Positions 45,575 to 56,799 of a DNA stretch of 64,000 nt are shown piece by piece. This DNA comes from Gnetum montanum (taxonomy: Eukaryota; Streptophyta; Gnetopsida; Gnetales; Gnetaceae). The notes beneath the pieces are model-generated. The model was not told the origin of the DNA and ran no database searches. It worked only from the letters and a program-made list of their open reading frames with translations. Location of the stretch: the NCBI GenBank assembly GCA_015680685.1, contig MNCI01029685.1, positions 623,314 to 687,313 of the forward strand, given 5' to 3'. The translations under genes were made by a program, and so were the position numbers. How positions within the stretch are numbered: the first letter of the stretch is position 1; each line of letters begins with the position of its first letter.

Positions 45575-46135
45575 TCACTGCAACCACGCCGTCTTCTTAG
45601 ACATCCTCAACTGGTTCCAGTAGGCCTTGATTTCATCTACGTACCGTCTTAGAAACCTTGAAACACTGGAAGTAGACTTCAATTCAGGATTTTCAACACA
45701 GAAAGGTAGAAAATAGAAAAGGGCTTCTTTAGAAATCTGGGTAATAAAAGAGCTGTTGGCAAGGGTTTTGTAGAAGAACTCAGCAGGCTTAGGCATGTTG
45801 GTCGCTGTTCGATTTTGGCAATGTTCAAGGGTCCTAAAATCTTTGGACTTGGAAGGATAAAGAATATGCTCAAGTTCTGCAGCATATCTTGGTAATCCGA
45901 CCTCAACAAGCAAGAAGAAAGATACAGGTTTGTTGACCAATTGAACATCTAAAATACCATGGAAGGATTTTGAGAGAACCATGCCCAATGAAAATATTGA
46001 TTGCATTTGTCGATTAAGACACAGAAAGAATATCAGAATCACAGAGAGTATTTTGTTCATGGCAAGATCCATTAGTGACGATTTTCTTGCCTTGTCTATG
46101 AGCAAAGTACTAGTTCTTGAGTATTTAGTATTCAA
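45575..46135 (-). CDS. Unidentified 186-codon ORF in 3' LTR of D
   Basis: Open reading frame antisense to D. It begins MNTKYSRTSTLLIDKARKS; a hydrophobic segment ILSVILIFFLCLN (residues about 29-41) could be a signal anchor. Then QMQSIFSLGMVLSKSFHGIL, a region with GLPRYAAELE, YPSKSKDFRTLEHCQN and FFYKTLANSSFITQISKEAL, and a charged C-terminal part with RFLRRYVDEIKAYW. The sequence looks like real protein rather than shadow coding, and the same reading is traceable with stops in the 5' LTR (38590-39128). I do not recognise the family. It starts head-to-head with the LRR fragment, a few bases apart. Probably a captured host exon or exons; no evidence that it is expressed. Confidence 0.5.
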   Translation of the reverse strand: MNTKYSRTSTLLIDKARKSSLMDLAMNKILSVILIFFLCLNRQMQSIFSLGMVLSKSFHGILDVQLVNKPVSFFLLVEVGLPRYAAELEHILYPSKSKDFRTLEHCQNRTATNMPKPAEFFYKTLANSSFITQISKEALFYFLPFCVENPELKSTSSVSRFLRRYVDEIKAYWNQLRMSKKTAWLQ

Positions 46136-46139
46136 CTAG

Positions 46140-47385
46140 GAGCTTCAAGTGAACTCTAACTACCGGGAGAGCTTGTCATGGATAGGCCAATGACGATAGA
46201 ATCTGGGAGAACTGCTCATGGGAGGCTAGATCAAAACTTCACCATACATTTTCAATATGCTCTACAACGAAACCCTATTTCTCTATACCTTGAAGCCGCT
46301 CAGTGAAGCCGAGGTCAAAACCTTAAAGCAGCAAATCAACGATCTATACTTGGTAAATCTTGCACAGCAGCAGGATCACCGCTATCTCGCAATTTCGATC
46401 TATGCTCAAGTCGACTAATCCTCATAATTTGTGCAACATCAAAGGAATTTATTTGCAAGAGGTGGTGGAAGATGGAGAAATGCTAATCCTACCATCTCAC
46501 AAGCTCGACGCCATGTCCTCATCCCTTCGAATTCTATCTACGGATTATGAGGATACAAATATGTTACTACAATGTCATTGAAATTAAAGGTGAATGCAAG
46601 GAAGCTTTTCCTAACCTTCTTTGTTGGCATTCAATGACATCAAAATCATATTCACTTCTTCTTTATGGGAAGAAATGCCGAGAGTTGAGGACCCTGCTGT
46701 ATGCACCCACCAGCACCGTGCTTTTACGCTAGTTGCCATCCAACTTGAAGCAGTTACACTTCCACTTCAAGCACGAGTCAATAATAATAGATAGAAAAAA
46801 ATTGGTTATTGTTGAGCCTATATCCTAGATGTTAAATCTAGAGCTCTTAAGTTTAGAAGGAGAATATTTGAGAGAAATACCAGCAGGAGTCATATCACAT
46901 ATGAAGTCCTTGGTAGAGTTATCCTTGGAGGATGCTGAACAATTGGTGTAGTTGCCTGACGAACTCCATACCCTGCCGCATCTCTAGCGTATATGGATCA
47001 GTAACATTGCATTAAGAGAACTTCCAAAGAGTATTGGACGGTGTGTTTTATTGAAAGTATTAACAGTCCAATGCTGCAGGGAAGTTGTACGACTACCTTT
47101 GAGCATGGAGAACCTTTTGTTGTTAAAGGTACTAGATCTTTTGGAGTGTGTGAGTCTGGAAGAGCTTCCAGGAAACATTGGAAGATTGACATCCCTTAAG
47201 TTTTTGTTCATGTGGGGCTGTTAAAATCTCAAGAGGTTAGGTGTAACATTTCACTCTCTCCCATCTCTAGAAATAGTAGATCAGCGATATTGCTCCGAGT
47301 TGGAGGCAAATTGGATGGACGTTCTTACAAACATGAAGTCACTCTAATTCCTTTACATCAATGATTGTCCACACCTTATTCAAAG
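46140..47385 (+). pseudogene. NLR-type LRR fragment in 3' LTR of D (copy 2)
   Basis: Second copy of 39129-40365. Readable parts: ETLFLYTLK.., VKTLKQQINDLYLVNLAQQQ (about 46310-46370), NPHNLCNIKGIYLQEVVEDGE (46410-46475), LELLSLEGEYLREIPAG, LVELSLEDAEQLV, LRELPKSIGR, LLLLKVLDLLECVSLEELPG and GRLTSLKFLFMWGC (to about 47220), then decay. TAG codons stand where copy 1 has CAG (for example at about 46949 against CAG at about 39941). The NB-ARC domain is absent. Confidence 0.83.
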
Positions 47386-49479
47386 ATGGAAAGAACTGGA
47401 AAATGCTGATTTAAATGTGAAATGCATATACAAGTGATATTTGGTAAATGTATTTTTTAATAAAACTGAGCATTAAAGAGGTTGATGGCAGGCAGGAAGC
47501 AAATCATGGGTCAAAGCATAAGAAAGATGGAGAAATATTACACATGTACATATATATTTATATATTAACAAAATATTTTATGATTTAAAAAGGAAAATAA
47601 AGTTATGGGATATTTGTGTAACGTCCTATATAAAGGGGACATTTGGCTATTATCCCTTTTATTCCTAGGGAAGTTGTAACTTCCTATGATAATTACAACT
47701 ATGATATTTGTAACTAATTTTAATTTTGATTACTATGAAGACACTTGGCAACTAAAAAGGCCACTTTTCAACTACAACTTATTTATCTCCATGGTGACCA
47801 CTTGGCGACTGAAGGGCCACTTGTCAATTAAATGGGACACTTGTCAGCTATAGCTTTTTTATCTCTATGGTGGTTACAACCACCCAAAATTTTTGTAACT
47901 TACCTAACTTGTTGGGCAAGTAATCTCCTAGCTTGTGGGGAAAGTAATCTCCTAACTTGTTGGGCAAGTTACTTGGGAGAGAAGTTAGCAAAGATATTTT
48001 GAATGTAACTACCTTTTGAACCCTATAAAAAGGCTTCATGGGGGATCTCACTTAACACAAGAGGTCTCATTTTTGGATCATACACTTGATCACACACTTG
48101 GGGTCACACATCGTGAAAGATTGCTTGTAAGATGGCTTGCTAAAGAAAAGATTTTAGCCTCTTTGTCATAGTCCTGTGAGTTATGTTTTTTTATTTTTTT
48201 TAATTGTTTAGTTAGTGGTTTAGATGGTATCATCCTTGGCAAGTAATTTTGGGATTTTTAGATTGCTCTTATTGTTCTTGTTGCATAATTGAAAATTTCT
48301 ATTAAAATTTTTCCATAGAAGCACTTTTGTTTGAAAGCCCTAAGAGCATTTTAGTAGTGAATCTAGTTATTGTACAATGTCGAAGAACTGCTATTGAGAT
48401 CATTGTGAGAGAGCCTCTGCTTGTAGTCATGCCGTTGAACGATTCAATAGTCAAGAGGGTTTAGAAAATATTTAGTATTTTGATGGGACCAGAATAGCTT
48501 CTTTTTATCTTTAAAGTGAATCTCCATGGTATTTCAATCAGAAATTGTCAAGTCTTTTGAAGGTTCTATTGACTGCAATTGTTGACATCCATTATCTAGC
48601 CAAAATGGAGTCTCGTACGTGATAGTTTACGCAACAATTTTTTGGTAGCATAGTAGGATTGTATTCAAGAAATTACTTATTTGAGCCTTGGAAGTTTGAA
48701 CAATTCGTAGTTCTTGAATTTGGCATAGCTTTATTGTGAAGTGTTTACTCGTATCATTTTACCTTGTTTAAATATTTGAGGTATTAACACAAATCCGCTT
48801 TCCTTCCTTTCTATTTCCATTGAATCTTACTCTATTTCTAGTTTTCTTGTGGAACCATTTCTTTCTCTGGGGAAAATTAGAAATAGATTCATGGAGTTCT
48901 GCTCAAATGTTTGTACAAAATTTTATTTGTTACAAGTAGGTATTATAAGGACCACGTAGACTAGGCAATTGAACAAAATAAGGACTCTCAACAACTCACA
49001 GTACTTGGCAAAGTTGGCTGAATCTCTTATTGATAAGTCATTTGTAGTTTACACACAACACAATCATTTCATTTCTCATAATCTCACACCGCAACAGCAC
49101 ACACACATACTCACATTAACTACTGAGTCTATTTGGACGTATCTGGGCCTTGATGTTGCCAGAGACTAGCAAGCACCTAAATCCTATTTGAGGACACTCA
49201 TTTGTGGTCATGTCCCAAACGATTGCCAACAATAGGTAACATCATTTGTATCATCAAAGGGTTGGTGATAAACTTTCTCTAGTTCATTCATGCTTGCAGC
49301 ATATGCACATGTGAGACTCTTAGTTGGTCCTATGTAAAGTATGCTGCTTTGAGTATCAGTGGTTAGCTACTCGGTAACTTCTTGTTTTGTGGTTGCTGCA
49401 TATAGATACCTTTGAATTTTTGCTTCTAGTGCATACTACTTCATGCAAAGATGGATTCTTGTTTCACTGCCCATAGTTT

Positions 49480-49920
49480 CTACACATAATTACACCATGT
49501 ATCATTGTATGTGATCCATGGAACTCGCTTCTTCTTGATCTTCCCAAATGCATTTTCTTTAGATATTTTTAAGGAAAGATCTCTGATGCCCATTCTTGCA
49601 TCAACGGTTCTTAGCCATGTCCTTCTCATGATGATAGGGAGGTCCCCTTTGTAGTTCTCCACCTTGATCACTAGGAAATCAATAGGATAAGATCACCCAT
49701 AAACAGTGGTCACAATGTCTTCTACAAATCCCAATGAAACAATGATGGACTGGTATGCCAATTCTAATATGATATTGCTATTCTTGAGAGCAGGTAGGTT
49801 CCATGTAGTATACATTTCATGAGATTAGATTGACACTAGAACTTGAGTTAAGAAGAGCTTTACATAGTTCATTTCTAGTAATCTACAAATAAATAAGAGG
49901 ACTTCTAGGATTGGCTAATT
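49480..49920 (-). pseudogene. Aspartyl protease of element F
   Basis: Homologous to the proteases of A and C: a KALLNSSSSVNLIS active-site loop, where the catalytic Asp reads Asn, then VIKVENYKGDLPIIM and a WLRTVDARMGIRDLSLKIS stretch (49480-49671 open). Broken by stops upstream. Inactive. Confidence 0.75.
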
Positions 49921-50049
49921 TCCTAGGAAGGTTTCTAGCACAAATCCAATTAGATACAACATGAGAAGCATCATAGTATCGATCCTCGGTGGTGTTTGGT
50001 TTGAAGGGGACTCGAAGGAAGTTGATACAAAGGAAGATGGAGGAGCAGA

Positions 50050-52268
50050 GTTGTCAACCATAGGTGTATTTGAGGGCTTAAGTAGACTACAAGATTAGAA
50101 GAAAATTCTTTTCTTTGATTGAGTATCAGAACCACTCAGTTGATGAATCGGTTGTAGGTTAATGGCCTTGGTAGCATTGCATTGTTGCATTTGAGCTGGG
50201 AGTTTACCCTACATACATAGAGCAAGTGATAGTTGTGCAAAGGATGGAGGAAGATGTGTAGGAACGGAAGGAGCATAAGGGTAAAAGGTGCTATCCCTCC
50301 TTGCATGTGGAGAATGAGTTCAGTACTTATTAGGAGGGTAGTAGTGAGGTTGGAAAGTGGAAACTTGATTGGAAAAGTCACATGGAAACAAAGGTTGCTG
50401 AATGTAATACTCATATGGATCAGGTTGTTAGTAAGGGTATTACGGCCTTGGTGCTACCAGTGCCCATGACTGTGGTTGTTGCCACATATAATATTGCTCA
50501 TATGATTATGATGGAGTTCCACTTGAATAATACTATTATGGTTGATGGAATTACTTAGAATTACCTTGAGGATAAGGTAAATATTTTAGGTGTTTGCCTT
50601 TGTGCTAGTTATGGAGTCAAGCTATACACCCTAGATTCCTATAAGTGTGACAAAATAGGATAACATCCCTTAGGATGTTCGTAATGGTAGATTTCACACC
50701 CACCATCATCATCTTATTTTCCTCTTGCAACTTCCTCTATTACAACAATCTTGCCCTTACCTCTTTGATAGGCACATTCAGCTTCCTTGCACCTCCTACA
50801 ATCGTGATTACTACCTTGTTCTTTGGACTCTTTAGCAATTATTAGGAAAACTTGAAATCTACTATCCATGGAGTCCCATAATTGATTAGCCTTGGCCATA
50901 ATTTCAAATTGAAATTTTTGGAGCAGTAAGGTTTTCCTATTCACCACATCATCAAGTGTTGATTCCTCCTCACTATCATAGAATCAAACCTCCCTCTTTT
51001 GAATGAAGGGATCAAGGTTATATTCTTTTGTACTTTCTATTTTGCTTAATTCACCTTCTTCTTTAGCTATCTATTCAATTAATCTTTGGGTCTAATAGGC
51101 ACTTAACTCTGACAATTGTCGTTGGGCATAGACACCAAGGGTTCTCCTCGTTTCAGATTAAAGCCCATCTACAATGTGGCAAAGTTGGTTTAATTGAGAG
51201 TAATCATGGCTAGGACATCTATGCATTAAGGAATAGTATCAGCCAATGGTAGCATCCAGGGGTTCATGTGTCCCTTGTTTTCATCCTTGGATCTACCTCC
51301 TCAAGTTGGACACTTGGAAGTACATTTGATATTTATCATTGAACAATTCAAGCATTGTACTCAATTGTTTGATAGATTCCAATTCTACGGACCAGTACCA
51401 ACCTTTTGCTTCTTTAATGACTGTCCTCAAGAACAACTTAAGTTTTTGCCACTCATTTTCTATATTTTGCAAGGCACATGCATCTTGGAAAGCTTGGAGA
51501 TGATTCTATGGATCTAAGTTATATCCCTCTTTGAACTAAGGGATATTGTTCATGTCTAGCATTTTATTCCAATTATCTTTTACATGCCTTGTTGGAATTT
51601 GTATTACTTTTGTAATATTGAGCATACTTCGGGTAGCAAGCAATGGCTCATCAAGGCTTGGATTTTGTTGCCTATGATGCCCTCTTCTATCCCATTGTTT
51701 GTGGTGATGGGCCTTCCTTGAATGCCAACACCCTTGGTCTTGCCTTGCCCAACAATCCCTTCGATCATTTTGGTCTCATCAGTCATCTCCATCATGGTCA
51801 CGTCTCCTATGATTGTAGTTAGAGCCAGAAGAAGATGATGATGATGACAAAGGTGAAGAGGAAGGAGGACTAGCATCATCATAGTGCCTGCTACCCCCTC
51901 TTGATCGATCATAGCCACAATAACAATCTCATTTCTTATCTACATCACTACACTAACTTGCCTCTTTGAATCCTTCTTTGTCATTGGATCCATTCTTACC
52001 AGAACTAGGATTGTGAATCATGGACTGCAGGTTCTAGTTTTGACCTCCTTCACCAATGTTAAAGAGAGGAATTTCATTGAATGGAAAACCCCCCTAGAGA
52101 AGGGTTCTCCACCATCTTTTTGGTAGAAAAGGAATGGGGAATCATTAAATCCTTTTCCCTTCATAGATTCATGACATTGTTCTAGCTATTCATCCCCTAG
52201 ATAATGTGCCTTAGTGCGATGATAATCCCTAGCATCACTATCTTACACAACGTACTCAACATGAAGTA
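50050..52268 (-). pseudogene. gag of element F, 5'-truncated
   Basis: Athila gag on the minus strand. From 52268 downwards: LHVEYVV.DSDARDYH, matching C's LYVEYIAEDFDMRDYY; a Ser-rich/His-rich block (about 51770-51920) with poly-Asp/Ser-type repeats; the core near 51250-51600; a charged region with LLLQKFQFEIMAKANQLWDSMDSRF (50860-50935); and a Tyr/Pro/Gln-rich tail to about 50050. Many stops. The first roughly 110 residues are missing. Confidence 0.78.
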
Positions 52269-53612
52269 TTTTTGATAAGTAGCTTACTTTCTTTATGATA
52301 TTGATAAGTATTTTTGATAATTTTTAGATATGAATTTGTTCTTACTTGGTGAAGCTTGAAGGTTAGTTGCTGTCTTAAGGTAGAGGAAATATTATTGAAT
52401 ACATGAATTTTGATAAGTAGCTTACTTTCTTTATGATATTTTTGAAAGTAGAGGCAATTGATACAATGGCTGGTACTTCATGATTAATCCTCATGTTGTA
52501 GTTAGTATAAAGCCTTGTTTTAGGGTGGTGGTTAGGAACTAGGAACAAGGAAATCTATAGTGTTGATACTAGCCATAATTTAACCTAATAGTTGAAAACT
52601 AACATTACATGAGGATTTTCTATTCAACAATTGGACATTATCATACATGAGGATTTTCCTAGATTGGTAACATATCACACCAAACACTCCTCAATGGCTA
52701 GTTATGTTGGTATCAACCTTATAGTTCTTTCAAATATCTAATGTTGGAAACCACATGGTTAAATCCATAGGTAGGAAAATCATGGTTAATGATAGATTAA
52801 CAAATTAATAGTAATATTAATGGTTTAATTAATGAATTGATTAATCGGCTATTGCTATTGATTCTAATAATGTATTTATAGTATGGGCCCCACCTTCTAG
52901 CTTGTTCCAAGTGGCACTAAGATGATTTACTCTACTGTGAAAGTATTCTAATAATTATTACATATGTTTCATGCAAACCTTAGTTAGGAGGCTTGAATGG
53001 ACATTCCTGGTGACATTGTGAATGCTATATTGTAGTGCACTATAGGAGTGTCAATGCTTAAGGATGCTTTGAAAAAAATGGACTCAAGCATCATTTTATT
53101 TTTAGAGCCATGTTATGGATTTGTAAAATGGTCCTATGTTTTACTTATGTATCTCATGTATCTTGAACTATAAGGATTTGCACTCAAGATGTTGTAATAA
53201 CATTGCATGGATTTTGGTTAAGTGACGCATTCTTTATGTTTGTTCAAGTATAATTATTAGGTTGTAATTTTAATATTTGGTGATTTAAGGTTATCTAATG
53301 ATTTAATTGTGGATTTTTAAGTTTTGCATATGGAATATATGAAATTTAATCATGATCTATAAGTGATTTTGTAAATTTATCTATGGTTAAATTTTGAGGT
53401 GTGATAATATTTTTGTAGGGTGTTATAATTGATCATTCGTAAATGAATCCTAGATTTTGATATTTAATTTGAATAATATTCTAAAGTTTCATGTTTCATT
53501 GAACTATTTTGGCAACTTCTTCATAAAAAAGATCAAAAAACTTGGAATTTTTATTTTTTAGTAAGTATGGATTTCTTTAGAGCTCTCTTTAAACATGAAT
53601 AGGTTGTCCATA
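52269..53612. other. AT-rich stretch without recognised genes
   Basis: About 1.3 kb. The first 180 bases contain two copies of ttttgataagtagcttactttctttatgatatt (52273-52305 and 52408-52441). Beyond that I see only AT-rich sequence without long ORFs, LTR termini or known motifs. Confidence 0.5.
52273..52441 (+). repeat. Direct repeat at the F truncation point
   Basis: A 33-base unit, ttttgataagtagcttactt followed by tctttatgatatt, occurs at 52273-52305 and 52408-52441, about 135 bases apart. The first copy begins within a few bases of where F's gag ends, so it may mark a rearrangement. Confidence 0.75.
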
Positions 53613-54377
53613 TTGTAGTGACAGAAAACATCAGTGGTTGGAAAACACTGAGGGGTCGACAGGCACGACAATTTCGACCCTGTACCCATGGGAGGGCCGT
53701 GTTGGGTGTGTGTAGATACAGGGCATCCTGAATGGTTTGGTTGATCAAACAAGGACTTACGTCGGTGTCTATATAGCCTTTTGCAATGTGTACTTTTGAG
53801 ACGGAATGGAAATGCGAAATAATGCTTGGAAGTAAATAAAGCAGAAAAATGCGACAACAATGAAAAGTAATGCTTTGAAAGTGAATAAAATAGAAAAAAA
53901 TAATGCAAATGAGACAACAAGCAAGAAATAAATTAAAGTGTAGTTAGAAACATGCATCACTCTGAAGCTATAGACTTGCTCTGTCAAGATAGATACAGTC
54001 AGTTGCACAACATGATGAAGTGCAGAGATCCCAAGAGTAACTAGGGTGTATAGAGAATAGAATAGGTGGTGCGCTTGGGGGCAGCCTTGGGCGCTGACAA
54101 TACAGGGATTCTACCAAGGTGGTAGAAAGGGTATAGAACAAAATATCAGCTAAACATGCTAACTGTTTGCAGTGTCAAATAGAAAGCTTACAATATTGTC
54201 ACAATGTGCCGGGAAGAGAGCTTGAGTGCCAGAGAAAAGAGTAGGAAACTTAGCGAAAGAGTGCCAACCAAACCGGAGATTGGACCTCTTTTGAATATTG
54301 TTTTCTAGAAAATTCTGAATCCTTTGAATGCTATTCTGTTCAAAATTTCTGAACTCCTTGAATGCTATTTCTCAGGG

Positions 54378-54385
54378 TATTTATA
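54378..54385 (-). promoter_or_regulatory. TATA box in the minus-strand LTR
   Basis: TATAAATA on the minus strand inside ggtcctataaataccctgag. It is the main support for reading 53.6-55.3 kb as an LTR. Confidence 0.6.
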
Positions 54386-54594
54386 GGACCAAAGAGCATG
54401 CGTTGACCTACTAGCGCCACACACACATGCCGCATATGATCGTTGGACCTACAAGACCATTGTAATGCAAACCTTCTATGCTATAATTGTAAACTTGCCA
54501 TGCCGTAATTGCACTGTCAGCATTTGGAGACGTGTGCCAATGGTCCAATTAGGTGAAGTTCATTGATGTCGCACAACTAGCCACATGCCTTGCT

Positions 54595-55060
54595 GTGCTT
54601 TGTAGCATAGCATGCTTGGCATAGCATCTTGTTGTTTGTTTTGCTTCATGTGCGATGCATGCTTGCTATGCTATGCTACGCTACATAGCATAGCATAGCG
54701 TAGCAACTGGCCTTAGTCGCAAAAGCTTTGCCAATTTTGTCAACTTTGCTTCCTGTGATGCATGTCTTGCAAACTTTCCTATTTCTGCCCTTCGAGCCGC
54801 CTTCTGTCTCTTCCGCAAGATTGCTACACCTCGCTGCGCCTTGTAGCTTAGTGTAGCATAGTAGCAGACATGGTCCGTTGCTTCCTGGCAGATAGGGACA
54901 TTGGTGAAGGATTTGAAATTGAGCATGGGAAACTGATGGTGAAGCTATTGCCATGCTACGCTACGTTATGTGGTGTAGTGTAACGTGGAACTTCATTTTG
55001 CAACTGTCTTTTGAAGCTTGCTATGCTACATGGCAAGGCGTAGGGTAGCGTAGCAGACTT
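54595..55060. repeat. TAGCATAGC / GCTATGCTAC motif array
   Basis: Clusters of tagcatagc, gctatgctacgctac and catgctacgctacg at about 54603-54620, 54667-54703, 54851-54862, 54951-54966 and 55020-55050. Both orientations occur, so short hairpins are possible. It lies in the presumed U3, upstream of the TATA box. Confidence 0.65.
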
Positions 55061-55399
55061 CATGACTTAGAAAACTTGCTAAACTATTCTTGGTGCATCC
55101 AGAATGCTGTTGCCAACTCTGCGCCATTTCTGAGTAGGCTGTCGACTAGGCGGGCTACTTAGGTGGACAGGTAGGATGAGCTGTAGAGCTTGTTTACACC
55201 TAAAGTAGAAAATTTGCTAAAATGGCTAGCTTGGAATCAGAGCGTTCTCCTCCTGATGAACTACCATAGTGCTTGCATGGATTGCAAGGCTTGGTGATGC
55301 TAAAATGACCTCTCATTTTTTGAGGTGTTTCACATATCCACCCCACCTTTGAGGTACCTCTATGCATCAAGTAATTTGAGACAGAAGCAGAGTTAGCTT

Positions 55400-56530
55400 A
55401 AATAGCTTCTAGTAAACCAATGGATGCTTTAGGCTTGTATACAAAGCTACTTAAATGGGGAGGAACCATGGTTTATATAAAAAGTTTGTAAGCTTTTAAA
55501 TACAACTCTCCAAAATGGGCTTTTAGAAAATTGGTGCATTAGTAGAGTAGTAATGTTGTTCAAAAAATATGATAGAAATAACCTTAACAATTATAGGCTT
55601 ATTATGATCAACCATCTCTTAGCAAAATTATTAGGTAATATCTTTGAAAAAAAGACTTAATAGTTAGGTAGAATTAAACAATGCTTGAGCAAGTTCATAA
55701 GTAGGTTTCAAGCAACATCACTCTACAATGGATCACTTGATTACATTAAGGTAATGTATGGGCTAGCTTAAAGGACTACCTAATAAGCTTTATCTCTGAT
55801 TTGTGGATTTTTCTAAAGGTTATGACTTTGTTATTCAGTATAAATTATGGAGGCAGTTACAGGATATTAATATTCTTGAAAAAATTCTATTTGGTATTCA
55901 GAAGTTGTATAGTTCAACACAAATTATGTTTTTAAATAATAACATATATGAACATTTTATTCTAAATAGAAATATTAGGCTGAAACAAGGATGTCCACTT
56001 TCATTGACTTTATTTGGCATTTTCATTGATCAATTGGAACAATGAATGTCCTTTGTTGCATTGGCTTCTAGTAAAGTTGGAAATTTTCCTATGAATATTT
56101 TTATGTTCATTGATGATGTAGTTCTTATAATAAACACTTAAGTTTAAATGAAGTGTATGCTTCAAAATTTAGATGATTTTTGTACATTCTTAGGGATGAA
56201 AGACAATGTTAGCAAAACCAAAATGATAGTGTGGTACAAGATCTTTTGCAAATGATTTTTATATTAGGTTAGGGAAAATTGAAATTGTCTCTTCATATAA
56301 AGATTTAGGCATCTTACTTTCAAATAGATATTTTTGGCAAGATTGTATTGCTTAGAGGGTTTCAAAAAATATGCATGCTTTATATTTAGTTCTAGTATAT
56401 ATGCACAAGAATAGATTTGGGCATGAGATGTTTGTAAGAAAATGTACCACCAACTTGTTCTATTATATGATTGTGAATCTTGGGTATGGCTACTAAACTT
56501 GAGGACCTAGTTTACCTACAATGTAATGGA
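55400..56530 (+). pseudogene. LINE-type (non-LTR) reverse transcriptase remnant
   Basis: Non-LTR RT in mostly one frame with stops. Landmarks: NNLNNYRLIMINHLLAKLL (about 55572-55630), FVDFSKGYDFV (55800-55832), the open piece 55803-56045 with LFGIQKLYSS, RLKQGCPLSLTLFGIFID (about 55975-56030), FIDDVVLI (about 56107-56130; the usual F/Y-A-D-D reads F-I-D-D, both aspartates kept) and DDFCTFLGMKDNVSKTKM (about 56170-56225). The endonuclease part and 3' end are not visible. 5'-truncation and decay are typical of LINEs; clade not determined. Confidence 0.82.
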
Positions 56531-56589
56531 AACATTTAGATTGTGTCCAAATTTTTTTTTATTGCAATAACTTTAATTTGAAAAAACAC

Positions 56590-56775
56590 AAAGCATAATA
56601 AATGAAAAAAAAAGAGTCTTCAATTTCCAAGCACATGGTCAAATTAGAATTTTAGAACCAATGTTATAAGCTAGATTCTAGTAAAAAACAAAAAGAAAAA
56701 ACATAATAAATAAAAACAAAAGAGTCTTCAATAGTCCACTTAGAATTTTAGAACCAATGTTACAAGTTGAATTCT
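56590..56775 (+). repeat. Two-copy direct duplication
   Basis: Unit cataataaa..aaaaagagtcttcaat followed by ttagaattttagaaccaatgtta occurs at about 56595-56671 and 56701-56764, with A-rich linkers. It separates the LINE remnant from the gag fragment. Confidence 0.75.
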
Positions 56776-56799
56776 CATAGAAAACACTAAAATGGCCCT

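Larger units (their letters stand above)
38210..49231 (+). mobile_element. Element D: LTR element with 4-kb LTRs carrying gene fragments
   Basis: An 11.0-kb element: LTRs 38210-42209 (4000 bp) and 45220-49231 (4012 bp), internal region only 3.0 kb. Ends are TGTTGGC and GCCAACA (5' LTR end mutated to GCCAATA). TSD gtagg (38205-38209) and atagg (49232-49236), one mismatch. Primer-site candidate 42217-42233, purine tract 45206-45219. Internal genes are gag, protease and an archaeal-type RNase H; RT, the usual RNase H and integrase are absent, so it is non-autonomous. LTRs match at about nine bases in ten in the stretches I compared. E is its probable autonomous relative. Inserted in F. Confidence 0.93.
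45220..49231 (+). repeat. 3' LTR of element D (4.0 kb)
   Basis: TGTTGGC start and GCCAACA end, collinear with 38210-42209. It repeats both captured fragments, the tandem repeats and the TATA box (48023-48032). A small insertion relative to the 5' copy near 48083 adds a cacacttgatcacacac-type duplication. Followed by atagg, the second target copy. Confidence 0.93.
49237..52268 (-). mobile_element. Element F fragment f: gag and protease
   Basis: Minus-strand continuation of 34965-38209. It contains the protease (about 49480-49920) and most of gag (about 50050-52268). It stops abruptly at about 52268 within the gag N-terminal third; no 5' LTR or primer site follows, so F is truncated at its 5' end. 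Confidence 0.85.
53613..55334 (-). repeat. Probable LTR of an unassigned element (minus strand)
   Basis: On the minus strand a purine tract AAAGGTGGGGTGGATA (55335-55350) is followed by TGTGAAACACC, a good LTR start, and about 950 bases further on by a strong TATA box (54378-54385). The lower end is uncertain; TGTCACTACA ending at 53613 is a candidate. No internal genes survive: LINE sequence begins just beyond 55350. Could be a 3' LTR remnant. Lineage unknown. Confidence 0.45.

Noticed and set aside
53551-54008. Overlapping minus-strand ORFs of 65-120 codons
   Set aside because: Hydrophobic Phe/Leu/Ser-rich translations of AT-rich LTR-like DNA; no family resemblance and several frames open at once.
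54676-54954. Minus-strand ORFs of 81 and 92 codons near 54.7-54.95 kb
   Set aside because: Overlap the TAGCATAGC array in two frames; no domain pattern. Kept as part of the LTR.
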